From contig JAOFSE010000001.1 in NCBI GenBank assembly GCA_028044295.1, forward strand, positions 186,001-250,000: DNA of 64,000 bases, written 5' to 3'. Shown piece by piece: positions 1-7,294 of this stretch (position 1 is its first letter; each line of letters opens with the position of its first letter). The notes under the pieces were generated by a model. It had not been told where the DNA came from. It did no database searches and worked only from the letters and a program-made list of their open reading frames with translations. The translations under genes and the position numbers were made by a program. The DNA comes from Sulfurimonas sp. GTDB lineage: Bacteria > Campylobacterota > Campylobacteria > Campylobacterales > Sulfurimonadaceae.

Positions 1-99
1 GACATATAGATTAATAATATTAATATGAAAATTTATCGAATATACAGCTATATTTGTTATAAATCTGCAATAATTTTGATTTGAATACTGGAGATAATA

Positions 100-435
100 A
101 TGTCTAACGATGAAGTAAAACAAAAAACTTTTGAGGTCATAACCTATGATGAAGGGGTAGAGTTTAAATACACATTACCCGGTGAGGATGAAGAACGAAC
201 AATTGATTGTGAACTAACTTTAATCTGGGAAGATAGCCTGGAGAAATTTATAGAAGAGCATGGTGATAAAATGCCTTATAAAATAAATACTTTTAAGTAT
301 GAAAATCAATATAATTTTTTTCTTCATCAGCTAGAGAGTAGAACTGATCAACAAATAGAAGAAGTACAAGAAGAGATAGCTAACAAAACGAAATTTGGTT
401 TTGAATTTAGTGGACAGTTGCATAACGACGACTAA
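100..435 (+). CDS. hypothetical acidic protein, 111 aa
   Basis: I do not recognise this protein. It is small, acidic and soluble-looking, with no signal peptide or membrane segment. The first half alternates charged and beta-prone stretches; the last 40 residues are Glu/Gln-rich and look helical. A GGAG ribosome-binding site lies about 7 nt before the ATG, so the start is well supported. It sits 46 bp upstream of aroK on the same strand and may be co-transcribed. The 99 bp before it are AT-rich leader or promoter DNA in which I cannot fix a promoter. No function is proposed. Confidence 0.7.
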   Translation: MSNDEVKQKTFEVITYDEGVEFKYTLPGEDEERTIDCELTLIWEDSLEKFIEEHGDKMPYKINTFKYENQYNFFLHQLESRTDQQIEEVQEEIANKTKFGFEFSGQLHNDD

Positions 436-481
436 CTATTTAGGTATAGTTACGATTATAAAATAACAACAAGGCTATAGA

Positions 482-988
482 TTGGTATACGATAACATAG
501 TATTAATAGGCTTTATGGGTAGTGGTAAAACTAGTGTAGGTAAAGTACTTGCAAGAAAACTATTTAAAGATTTTGTTGATGTTGATAGCGTGATAGAAAA
601 AGAACAAAACCATAGTATCAACGAAATATTTGATAATAATGGGGAAGAGTATTTTCGTTCTCTTGAGCAGAAATGTATTGATGAATTAACAAAGAAAAAG
701 GGTCAAGTTATAGCAACTGGAGGCGGACTTCCTATTCACAGTTCCATACCAGAGAATTCCCTTGTTGTTTATATAGATGCTGACTTTGATGTTATTCTTA
801 AGCGTTTACCAGACAAAGAGCGTGACAAACGTCCTCTGCTTCAAGATGAATCTAGAGCTAGGTCTTTGTTTGAAGAGCGCAAAGACACGTATAGAGAGTT
901 AGCAACATTTAGTGTTGATGCAAACCAAACTATTCCTACTTTTATACATGTAATTGTAGATTATATATTAGATAAAAGAGTTTTATAG
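482..988 (+). CDS. aroK: shikimate kinase
   Basis: Shikimate kinase phosphorylates shikimate with ATP in the chorismate pathway, in the cytoplasm. The 168-residue length is normal for AroK. The P-loop is GFMGSGKTS (residues 10-18), the shikimate-binding Asp pair is DVD (33-35), EEYFR at 55-59 carries the conserved Arg, and the ATGGG loop is at 78-82. The start is a TTG preceded by AAGG seven bases upstream; no in-frame ATG precedes the P-loop. The 3' end overlaps the convergent hemerythrin gene by 6 bp. Assignment is secure; AroK versus AroL cannot be separated and aroK is the usual name. Confidence 0.95.
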   Translation: MVYDNIVLIGFMGSGKTSVGKVLARKLFKDFVDVDSVIEKEQNHSINEIFDNNGEEYFRSLEQKCIDELTKKKGQVIATGGGLPIHSSIPENSLVVYIDADFDVILKRLPDKERDKRPLLQDESRARSLFEERKDTYRELATFSVDANQTIPTFIHVIVDYILDKRVL

Positions 989-1405
989 TTTCATTTTTTG
1001 TGAAAGGTAATTTGCAGTTGGCGCATCAACAGTATTTACATGTAGAACTATCCACTCAGGTGCATTACGTATAAAGTTTAGTATTTTATTTATGTCTTCA
1101 TATCTTTTCCAATACTTTATAGCATTCTGAAGCTCTTCTAGAAACATATCATGAGCTGTTTTATGCATATCGTATGATGGAAAATCATACTCTCGCATCA
1201 ATTTTTCTTCATTCTCAAAATGTTTATGTACATGCTCTATATACTCATTTATTTTTGTTTCAAGTTCTTCTTGAGTTATTTGACCTCTATCACAAAGAAT
1301 GGCAAGTTTATCAATGTCATTTAAAATCTTAATCTCATTCTCGTGTGTTTCTTGCATTTGCTCAACACTCATATCTTCTACTTGTTCAACGTATATTAAT
1401 GCCAT
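983..1405 (-). CDS. bacteriohemerythrin
   Basis: A 140-residue single-domain hemerythrin, a four-helix bundle that holds a non-haem di-iron centre and binds O2. The expected ligands are visible: H21, H58, H62 with E66 in the HFENEE motif, the HxxxH pair H81/H85, H122 and D127. There is no attached signalling domain, so storage, delivery or sensing of O2 is more likely than chemotaxis; this is inference from the family. The start is supported by AAAGGAA five bases upstream and a TATAAT -10 box at 1428-1433 on the minus strand. The gene is convergent with aroK. Confidence 0.9.
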   Translation of the reverse strand: MALIYVEQVEDMSVEQMQETHENEIKILNDIDKLAILCDRGQITQEELETKINEYIEHVHKHFENEEKLMREYDFPSYDMHKTAHDMFLEELQNAIKYWKRYEDINKILNFIRNAPEWIVLHVNTVDAPTANYLSQKMKL

Positions 1406-1427
1406 AGTGATTCCTTTTGATTTATGT

Positions 1428-1433
1428 ATTATA
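1428..1433 (-). promoter_or_regulatory. -10 box for the hemerythrin gene
   Basis: On the minus strand the hexamer reads TATAAT, 22 nt upstream of the hemerythrin ATG and just before its AAAGGAA ribosome-binding site. There is no convincing -35 box, which is usual for Campylobacterota sigma-70 promoters. Confidence 0.5.
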
Positions 1434-1462
1434 ATATGAATCTAAAAATAAAGTGATGATTC

Positions 1463-1482
1463 ATACCAATAATTGGTATAAT
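1463..1482 (+). promoter_or_regulatory. operator-like inverted repeat overlapping a -10 box
   Basis: ATACCAAT and ATTGGTAT (1463-1470 and 1472-1479) form perfect 8-bp arms around one central base. The right arm overlaps a TATAAT box at 1477-1482, which lies 22 nt before the ATG of the Imm11-like gene. A repressor bound here would cover the promoter. The geometry is seen directly; repressor control is inference. Confidence 0.45.
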
Positions 1483-1504
1483 TCCGCTAAATAAAAAGGT
1501 TTTT

Positions 1505-2065
1505 ATGCAATATTATATTTTTGATGAAGTGTCTCCTAATATTGATGCACCATTTTTAGATTTACCAGATGAAATAGATCTCATAGAGTCTATCATGGGA
1601 AAGAAACCAAATTTTGATGAACTCCCAATTAAAATGGAAGCTGACATTGATGAGGATGAAACTGTAGTCTATACAGATATTATAAACCCAGGGGTTCCTC
1701 TTTTTTCGCCTAAAATGAAGACAGCACTTGAAGAGTGTGGTGTAACAAATATTGATTATTATCCAGTAACAATTGTGGACTATAATACAAAAGATGCTTT
1801 AGCTGAGTACTACTTAGGTGTTGTACAAAGTATTGTAGCTTGTATTGACCTTGATAAGAGCAAGTTTGAAGAAGGTAAAATGGGGAAATCCGTTATTACT
1901 AAGTTTGCGATAGATGAGAGTAGAACAAATGGTTTAAATCTATTTAGATTTCATAATATACCAGGCTTAATTATTATAAATGAAGAGTTGAAAAATGAAC
2001 TTTCCAAAAGAGATTTTAATGGAATCAGTTTTAAAAATATTAACGAATACAGTAGAAAAGTTTAA
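1505..2065 (+). CDS. Imm11-like (DUF1629) family protein
   Basis: This 186-residue soluble protein resembles the Imm11/DUF1629 (MXAN_0049-type) family by its C-terminal half: a LFRF segment, then GLIIINEELKNEL, then NGISF, which fits the family pattern of a Phe-rich strand, a serine or asparagine-type loop with an amphipathic helix and a final Gly-x-x-F. The N-terminal half is rich in Asp and Glu. Family members are predicted immunity proteins of polymorphic toxin loci, but no toxin gene is next to this one. AAGG five bases before the ATG supports the start. It probably forms an operon with the next gene (11-bp gap). Family membership is from memory of the pattern and should be treated as moderate. 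Confidence 0.55.
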   Translation: MQYYIFDEVSPNIDAPFLDLPDEIDLIESIMGKKPNFDELPIKMEADIDEDETVVYTDIINPGVPLFSPKMKTALEECGVTNIDYYPVTIVDYNTKDALAEYYLGVVQSIVACIDLDKSKFEEGKMGKSVITKFAIDESRTNGLNLFRFHNIPGLIIINEELKNELSKRDFNGISFKNINEYSRKV

Positions 2066-2076
2066 AAGGACAATAG

Positions 2077-2328
2077 ATGACAGAATTACAAGAAGATTTT
2101 CTTAGTGAGTTAAAGAGTAAACCAAAATTCTCAGTCACTGAGTATGCAGAGTTATATGCTAAACACTCCAACATAGCTATCGAAGAAGAACTGAAAAATG
2201 GTGCAGATAAGTTTAGAGCAAAGGCAATGGGTAATTATTATACTGTAGCTATCTTGTCTAATTTTTTAGATAATGAGAATAAGCTTGCTAGAGTTATTGC
2301 TTTACACGAATCAAAAAAAAGTGACTAA
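2077..2328 (+). CDS. hypothetical protein, 83 aa, partner of the Imm11-like gene
   Basis: An 83-residue soluble protein I do not recognise. It looks mainly helical, with Lys/Glu-rich segments and a central Tyr-rich stretch. AAAGGA nine bases before the ATG and an 11-bp gap to the preceding gene support translation and co-transcription. Its stop codon lies inside a bidirectional terminator shared with thiD. A role connected to the Imm11-like neighbour is only suggested by position. Confidence 0.6.
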   Translation: MTELQEDFLSELKSKPKFSVTEYAELYAKHSNIAIEEELKNGADKFRAKAMGNYYTVAILSNFLDNENKLARVIALHESKKSD

Positions 2329-2340
2329 GTTACTTTTTTT
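2314..2340. terminator. bidirectional terminator between convergent genes
   Basis: AAAAAAAGTGA and TTACTTTTTTT form an 11-bp stem (one G-T wobble) around a 5-base loop. Both strands end in a T-run, so it can stop transcription both from the 83-aa gene and from thiD. The two genes' stop codons lie in the loop and adjacent stem. Confidence 0.6.
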
Positions 2341-3148
2341 GAAGTTTATAGAAATGGTTCACAGGTCCATGACCTTTTCCTAAGTTCATATCTTTACCTG
2401 TCGAAATTGCCTTGTTGAGATACTCACATCCTTTTATGCAGGCATCTTCTAAAGTAAACCCTAAGCCCGCATATGTTGCAATACTTGAGGATAGACTACA
2501 CCCAGTTCCATGGGTATTTTTAGTTTTTACACTTTGGTTATGTATTACTGTTGTCTTTTGACTCTCGAAGTTGTAAAGAACATCAGTCATAATATCAGTA
2601 TGCTCTAGGTGACCACCTTTGAGTAAAACTGAGGTGTGATACAGTTTTGATAAATCTTTACATGTAGTTTCTATATTGCTAATATCTATGGGATGCCCAA
2701 TAAGAAGTTCAGCCTCTGGTATATTAGGTGTAATTAGTCTTACTTTTGGTAAAAATGCTTTTAGGCTCTCTACTGCATCATCATTGAGAAGTTTATCACC
2801 TGAGGTAGCAACCATTACTGGATCAAAAATGATATTTGTTATATTGTACTCATCTAAAGTTTCTTGCACCGCTTTTATTACTTCAGGTGAGTGAAGCATA
2901 CCTAGCTTAATAGCTTTAAAATTTATGTCATCAAAAACAGCTCTCATCTGCATAATAATATGTTTAATGGGAATAGCATGAATATCTATTACACCTTGAG
3001 TGTTTTGAGCTGTGGTCGCTGTTATAACTGAGGCAGCGTAACCACCATTAGCCGATATGCTTTTGATATCTGCTTGGATTCCTGCTCCACCACCAGAGTC
3101 TGAGCCTGCTATTGTTAAAATAGGGCAGTGGGAGTTATTCATATCCAT
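2330..3148 (-). CDS. thiD: hydroxymethylpyrimidine/phosphomethylpyrimidine kinase
   Basis: ThiD phosphorylates HMP and then HMP-phosphate to HMP-pyrophosphate for thiamine synthesis. It belongs to the ribokinase superfamily. The 272-residue protein opens with the GSDSGGGAGIQAD signature near residue 15, has FDPVMVATSG in the middle, and the anion-hole motif GTGCSLSSS near residue 215. It overlaps the upstream tenA gene by 10 bp, so the two are translationally coupled and serve thiamine salvage. No ThiE or ThiC is in this window. Assignment is secure. Confidence 0.95.
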   Translation of the reverse strand: MDMNNSHCPILTIAGSDSGGGAGIQADIKSISANGGYAASVITATTAQNTQGVIDIHAIPIKHIIMQMRAVFDDINFKAIKLGMLHSPEVIKAVQETLDEYNITNIIFDPVMVATSGDKLLNDDAVESLKAFLPKVRLITPNIPEAELLIGHPIDISNIETTCKDLSKLYHTSVLLKGGHLEHTDIMTDVLYNFESQKTTVIHNQSVKTKNTHGTGCSLSSSIATYAGLGFTLEDACIKGCEYLNKAISTGKDMNLGKGHGPVNHFYKLQKK

Positions 3149-3789
3149 GCCTCCTGTTTATATGCGGAGTCCCAAAACATCCACTCTAGTTTTGATGTCT
3201 TGATAAACACTTCTTCCATTTTAGCAAGGCTCGCAGGTGAAGCTGTTAAGGCATATGTATCTACGATATCTATAGCTTGTTTAACAGCTAGGGCAAACTC
3301 ATCACTAGCATATGTTTCTATCCATGATTGATAAGGATTAGAGTCACTATTTTTTTGATTAGCAAGTATAAAGTCACCAACCTCTTTATAGATAGTAAAA
3401 CATGGTAGGACTGCCGCTGCTCCAACTTCTACAGACTCATTATTAACTATACGTGCTAAGTATGAGTTATAAAGCTCGCATGTAGGAGATGGCTCCGGAT
3501 TAATATATTTTTTTTCTAAAAACTTTTTATGTAGCTCATCTTCAACTTGTATAATACCTGTAGCTGATTCATAAAAGAACTGAGTATCCTTGTGACGATG
3601 GCATTTACTTCCAACTGCTACTAAGGATTTTTTATATTCGCTAAGATAAAGGGAGTCCTGATTAACATAAAAACCAAAAGTATCTTTATCTAGAGTAGCT
3701 CCTGTGAGTTCTTTGACAAAATCATGCTTAATAATAGATTGAAAAATCTGTTCTGTTTTAGCTCTCGTCTGTTCGTACCAGTTTTGCAT
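3139..3789 (-). CDS. tenA: TenA family thiaminase II / aminopyrimidine aminohydrolase
   Basis: TenA hydrolyses aminopyrimidine breakdown products of thiamine to HMP, which ThiD, encoded immediately downstream, can phosphorylate. The 216-residue length is typical. The nucleophile is C130 in the VLPC motif, the conserved acid is E202 in LEWMFWDSAY, and D45 in NQDSLYL fits the substrate-binding Asp. The pair tenA-thiD makes a salvage unit. I looked for a TPP riboswitch in the leader at 3790-3897 and saw none. Confidence 0.9.
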   Translation of the reverse strand: MQNWYEQTRAKTEQIFQSIIKHDFVKELTGATLDKDTFGFYVNQDSLYLSEYKKSLVAVGSKCHRHKDTQFFYESATGIIQVEDELHKKFLEKKYINPEPSPTCELYNSYLARIVNNESVEVGAAAVLPCFTIYKEVGDFILANQKNSDSNPYQSWIETYASDEFALAVKQAIDIVDTYALTASPASLAKMEEVFIKTSKLEWMFWDSAYKQEAWI

Positions 3790-3877
3790 TGTTTATCCAA
3801 TATTTTATAAGTGAGTTATAATAGCAAATCTTTTATTTTATAATTATCAAGTTTTAAGTTAGTTCTTTAAAAAAAGG

Positions 3878-3883
3878 TATAAT
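3878..3883 (+). promoter_or_regulatory. -10 box close to the start of the YbjN-like gene
   Basis: TATAAT lies 14 nt before the ATG at 3898. A transcript starting about 7 nt after it would have a leader of only about 8 nt and no Shine-Dalgarno sequence, so either the mRNA is nearly leaderless or translation starts at a later Met (residue 10 or 22). Confidence 0.5.
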
Positions 3884-3897
3884 TATGAAAAAAGAAT

Positions 3898-4356
3898 ATG
3901 AAAAAACATACACTAAGAAATTTAATGCAGAGCTATTCATCTGAAATAGGTGAAGTTAAAATGGATCAAGAAGAGATAGAAAATATCATCAATACTTCTA
4001 AAAACATTGAGGTACTAAGAGAAGAAAAAGGGTATATCTTCTTTCAGTATCTAGATGTAAAGATGGAACTATACTCTGATGAAGACTATAATCGAATGAG
4101 AGTTATATCTGCTATTACAAAGTACTCAAACCTTGCTCCAAAAATTAAAGATTCTCTTATGGACTCAAACTTTCATTTAGCACTTGATACGCGTTACGGA
4201 GTTGCTGATGATACCTTATACTCAGTTTTTATGCATCCCCTTTTTTCACTTACTAGAGATGACTTTGAGAGTGCTTTAGAACAAGTTTATAATCTAGCAA
4301 AGAGTTTTGGTAAGACATACCGAAGTGCTCAAATAGAGTTTACAAAAAAGAAGTAA
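3898..4356 (+). CDS. YbjN-like protein (type III chaperone-like fold)
   Basis: A 152-residue soluble protein. After a basic N-terminus, the region from about residue 25 to 150 alternates strands and helices, with a central FHLALDTRYGV segment and a final helix, in the manner of YbjN-type proteins that share the type III secretion chaperone fold. The specific function is not known. The start is uncertain: Met1 lies 14 bp from a TATAAT box without a ribosome-binding site, and Met10 (3925) or Met22 (3961) are alternatives. It is convergent with the next small gene. Confidence 0.55.
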   Translation: MKKHTLRNLMQSYSSEIGEVKMDQEEIENIINTSKNIEVLREEKGYIFFQYLDVKMELYSDEDYNRMRVISAITKYSNLAPKIKDSLMDSNFHLALDTRYGVADDTLYSVFMHPLFSLTRDDFESALEQVYNLAKSFGKTYRSAQIEFTKKK

Positions 4357-4360
4357 GTTC

Positions 4361-4576
4361 CTAACTCTGATTCGCTAGTTTACGTCTCCATATATTATAA
4401 GTTGAATATGATGGGTTACCATCAACTGTCTTATCGTAAGCGTGTTTATAGCTACAGTTGTTTTTTTCTTTATAATCATTAATAATTTGAACAACCATCT
4501 CTTTATCTGCTTGTTTATATGTGCCTCGGAGTGATTTTACTAAATTTATCATCTCCATATGCATATTCATATCCAT
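4361..4576 (-). CDS. hypothetical Met-rich small protein, 71 aa
   Basis: I do not recognise this protein. I place the start at the ATG ending at 4576 because AAAAGGAA lies directly upstream; the longer open frame would run through the divergent trxC gene and its promoter. The N-terminus has five Met in nine residues. The rest is basic with a KEKNNCSYKHAYDK stretch and a WRRK C-terminus, which could suit nucleic-acid binding but that is speculative. It is divergent from trxC with 61 bp between the starts. Confidence 0.55.
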   Translation of the reverse strand: MDMNMHMEMINLVKSLRGTYKQADKEMVVQIINDYKEKNNCSYKHAYDKTVDGNPSYSTYNIWRRKLANQS

Positions 4577-4604
4577 AAATTTCCTTTTATTTCTAAGAAA
4601 AGTG

Positions 4605-4610
4605 TATACT
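4605..4610 (+). promoter_or_regulatory. -10 box of trxC
   Basis: TATACT in GTGTATACT lies 27 nt before the trxC ATG. Its GTATAC core is self-complementary, so it also reads as a plausible -10 box (TATACA) for the divergent 71-aa gene. Confidence 0.45.
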
Positions 4611-4637
4611 TTTCCACATTTTATCCAAAGGTTAATC

Positions 4638-5063
4638 ATGGAGAGTTTAAAAGTTGTATGTCCAGAGTGTAGTAGCGTAAGTAATGTCAAACAGGAATCC
4701 CAAACAGCTGTATGCTCTTCTTGTCAAGCAGACTTAGATGATCCATTTCCACTAGAGGTTACTGATGCTAGTTGTACTATACATATAGAGGAGAATGACA
4801 TACCAATATTAGTAGATTTTTACTCTAAAGTATGTGGTCCATGTATGGCTATGTATGATGATTATGAAGATGCTGCTTTAGGCTTTCCAATGAAGGTAAG
4901 ATTTTTAAAAATAGACGCAGATAAACATCAAGAAGTTGCTAGAAAATATGGTGTGAGTGCTCTTCCCACTATTATTGCTTTTAAAAATGGAGAAGAAGTG
5001 AATCGCATAAGTAGTCAACTATCGCAAATACAGCTTAGTTTGTGGGCTCAGGATCTGATTTAA
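4638..5063 (+). CDS. trxC: thioredoxin 2 with N-terminal zinc ribbon
   Basis: A 141-residue thioredoxin of the TrxC type. An N-terminal zinc ribbon is formed by C8/C11 and C26/C29. The thioredoxin fold follows, with the redox centre CGPC at residues 66-69 and the cis-Pro in SALPTI. Such proteins reduce cytoplasmic disulphides and often support the oxidative stress response. AAAGG six bases before the ATG fixes the start; an upstream in-frame ATG would cover the promoter and is rejected. No terminator is clear downstream, though the following 90 bp are T-rich. Confidence 0.9.
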   Translation: MESLKVVCPECSSVSNVKQESQTAVCSSCQADLDDPFPLEVTDASCTIHIEENDIPILVDFYSKVCGPCMAMYDDYEDAALGFPMKVRFLKIDADKHQEVARKYGVSALPTIIAFKNGEEVNRISSQLSQIQLSLWAQDLI

Positions 5064-5154
5064 TTAAAGTAGCCTTTCTCGATTACTTTATCTTCTTTAT
5101 TTCTTTATCTTTTTAGTAATGTTTGGATATTCTCTAAAAAAATAAGGATTTCCT

Positions 5155-5646
5155 TTGAGCGAAAATATTGGATTAATTACTGTAAATGCAAAGAAAGAGT
5201 ATCATGATTGTGAAATCACTTTTTGTCTTTATTATGAGAGTGATGCGAGTGACTTTAAACTAGATAAAGATCAAAAATATAAAATACATACAACTATAGA
5301 AGAAGTGGAAATTTTAAATGAGGCTCTACATGTATATCAAGCTGATGGCTTTAAAAAGATGTTTTTACTTTACTCAGATGAGATAGAACCAAGTAAAAAG
5401 TACCCTGAATTTGTAACAAGCTTTGAAGCAGTGACAAAACTAGGTCAGAGCCTACAAAAGCTTGCAAAGGATGAAGATAGTTTAGTACAACTTCAAGAGT
5501 ATTGCTTAGACACACCACCCACATATGTAGATGACTTTGGTATCAACAAAGATATCGAATCAATCACGATAAATGGTAAAACTAAAGAACTAAATGGTTA
5601 CCAAGATTTAAAAGACTATTTATCAAAATTAAGAAGTACTAAGTAG
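5155..5646 (+). CDS. hypothetical protein, 163 aa
   Basis: I do not recognise this protein. It is soluble and acidic, with beta-rich N- and C-terminal parts around a helical middle (about residues 85-115). The start is a TTG with AAGGA six bases upstream; no in-frame ATG lies near it. It ends 3 bp before selO and is very probably co-transcribed with it. A link to SelO-dependent AMPylation is possible only by position. Confidence 0.7.
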   Translation: MSENIGLITVNAKKEYHDCEITFCLYYESDASDFKLDKDQKYKIHTTIEEVEILNEALHVYQADGFKKMFLLYSDEIEPSKKYPEFVTSFEAVTKLGQSLQKLAKDEDSLVQLQEYCLDTPPTYVDDFGINKDIESITINGKTKELNGYQDLKDYLSKLRSTK

Positions 5647-5649
5647 AGT

Positions 5650-7089
5650 ATGAGCGTAGACAGTATAAAGCTACAAACTCCTTATCTTAGTCTTGACGAT
5701 GAGTTTTATAGACTTAGTGAGCCAATACCACTTGAAGAACCATACTTAGTTAGTTTTAGCGCAGATGCTGCAAAGCTTATAGACCTTGATGAAAAGAGTT
5801 GTAAAGATAAAAAGTTTATCGACCTCTTAAATGGCACTTTTTTGCCTGAGGGGTCTAAGCCTTTTTCTATGTGTTACGCTGGGCACCAATTTGGTCATTT
5901 CAACCCATGGTTAGGTGATGGAAGAGCTATAAACCTTGGCTCAACGCATGGCTGGAATCTTCAAACAAAAGGTAGTGGCGATACTTACTATGCTCGTACA
6001 GCTGATGGAAGATCTGCATTACGTTCATCAATAAGAGAATATCTTATGAGTGAAGCTATGCATCACCTAGGTATCCCAACAACACGTGCACTTGGTATCA
6101 TAGGCTCAAAAACTCAGATAATCCGTAGTAATATGGAAAAAGCTTCCATAGTCATGCGTATGTCTGAGAGTTGGGTTCGCTTTGGTACATTTGAGTACTT
6201 CTACTACATGGGAGAGCATGATAAGCTTGAAGAACTATGTGACTACGTTATAGCTGAGTCATATCCACATTTAAACGATGAAGAAGACAAATATTATAAA
6301 ATGTTTTGTGTGATTTTAGAAAAAACTGCATCTTTAGTTGCTTCGTGGCAGGCAATAGGTTTTTGTCACGGTGTGATGAATACAGACAATATGTCTATTG
6401 CAGGCCTAACTATAGACTATGGACCATATGCAATGCTTGATGACTTTAACTATAACTATGTGTGTAATAACTCGGATAGAGTAGGGAGATACAGTTATGG
6501 TGAGCAGCCAAATATCTCTTATTGGAATATCACTAAATTCTCTAAAACATTGTCTAAAATAGTCTCACCTGAGCGTATGCAAAAGAAGCTTGATGATTAT
6601 GGAGATTTTATTTTTCCTAATGCATATGTTGATGTTATGCGTAAAAAGTTAGGCTTATATGTAGACTTAGAAAGTGATAGAGAACTTGTAGAAAAGTTAG
6701 TAGTTGCTCTTCATGAATCATATGTTGATTACACTCTGTTTTTTAGAACACTAAGTCGTTACAGTGGTGATAGAATGCCTATATATGACATCGTTATGGA
6801 GCCTGTGGTTATAGATAATTGGCTTATATTATATGATGAGAGATTATCTTTGGAGACTATTGCCCAAGCTGATAGACAAGAGCTTATGTTAAAGAGTAAT
6901 CCAAAATACATTTTAAAAAATTTTATGCTGCAAGAGGCAATAGAACTTGCTCAAAAAGGTGATTTTTCTATGGTTGAAACACTTCTGTATGTCGCAGAGC
7001 ATCCGTATGATGAACTACCAGAGTATGAACATTTTACAGGTGATACGCCAGAAGAGCATAAAAATATAGGCTTGTCGTGTTCATCATAA
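5650..7089 (+). CDS. selO: protein adenylyltransferase SelO (YdiU/UPF0061 family)
   Basis: SelO is a pseudokinase-fold enzyme that transfers AMP from ATP to protein Ser, Thr or Tyr and is linked to redox stress. The 479-residue protein shows the family blocks CYAGHQFGHF (75-84), LGDGRAINLG (88-97), LQTKGSG with the candidate ATP-contacting Lys (K107), HGVMNTDNMSI (240-250, metal-binding Asn and Asp), and DYGPYAMLD (256-264). It is near the usual length. It has no selenocysteine; bacterial SelO C-termini often end in a Cys pair, and here the protein ends CSS. Assignment is secure. Confidence 0.92.
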   Translation: MSVDSIKLQTPYLSLDDEFYRLSEPIPLEEPYLVSFSADAAKLIDLDEKSCKDKKFIDLLNGTFLPEGSKPFSMCYAGHQFGHFNPWLGDGRAINLGSTHGWNLQTKGSGDTYYARTADGRSALRSSIREYLMSEAMHHLGIPTTRALGIIGSKTQIIRSNMEKASIVMRMSESWVRFGTFEYFYYMGEHDKLEELCDYVIAESYPHLNDEEDKYYKMFCVILEKTASLVASWQAIGFCHGVMNTDNMSIAGLTIDYGPYAMLDDFNYNYVCNNSDRVGRYSYGEQPNISYWNITKFSKTLSKIVSPERMQKKLDDYGDFIFPNAYVDVMRKKLGLYVDLESDRELVEKLVVALHESYVDYTLFFRTLSRYSGDRMPIYDIVMEPVVIDNWLILYDERLSLETIAQADRQELMLKSNPKYILKNFMLQEAIELAQKGDFSMVETLLYVAEHPYDELPEYEHFTGDTPEEHKNIGLSCSS

Positions 7090-7110
7090 AATCAAGATAG
7101 GAAGTTAACC

Positions 7111-7254
7111 ATGAATCATGAAGAAAATTTAAAAATTTATTTACAAAAACTAGAGAAGATAGCTTACGAGCGATTAAGAGAGAGAAATTTAACTCCTATT
7201 GAGGCGATAAAAGAGGCTGTGAATTATATAGAAGGCGAGATGCAAGGATATTGA
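7111..7254 (+). CDS. small hypothetical protein, 47 aa
   Basis: A short open frame of 47 codons between selO and the nucleotidase gene. AGGAAG lies about 7 bases upstream of the ATG, and the product is a charged amphipathic helix-rich peptide (Leu, Glu, Lys and Arg in heptad-like order). The good ribosome-binding site and operon position argue that it is translated. No family is recognised. Confidence 0.55.
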   Translation: MNHEENLKIYLQKLEKIAYERLRERNLTPIEAIKEAVNYIEGEMQGY

Positions 7255-7294
7255 TTGATATATATGTTATAGTTTCTCTCATAAAAGGATATTC

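Noticed and set aside
3790-3897. TPP riboswitch ahead of tenA-thiD
   Set aside because: The leader is AT-rich and lacks the CTGAGA and ACCTGA-type core sequences of the thi box.
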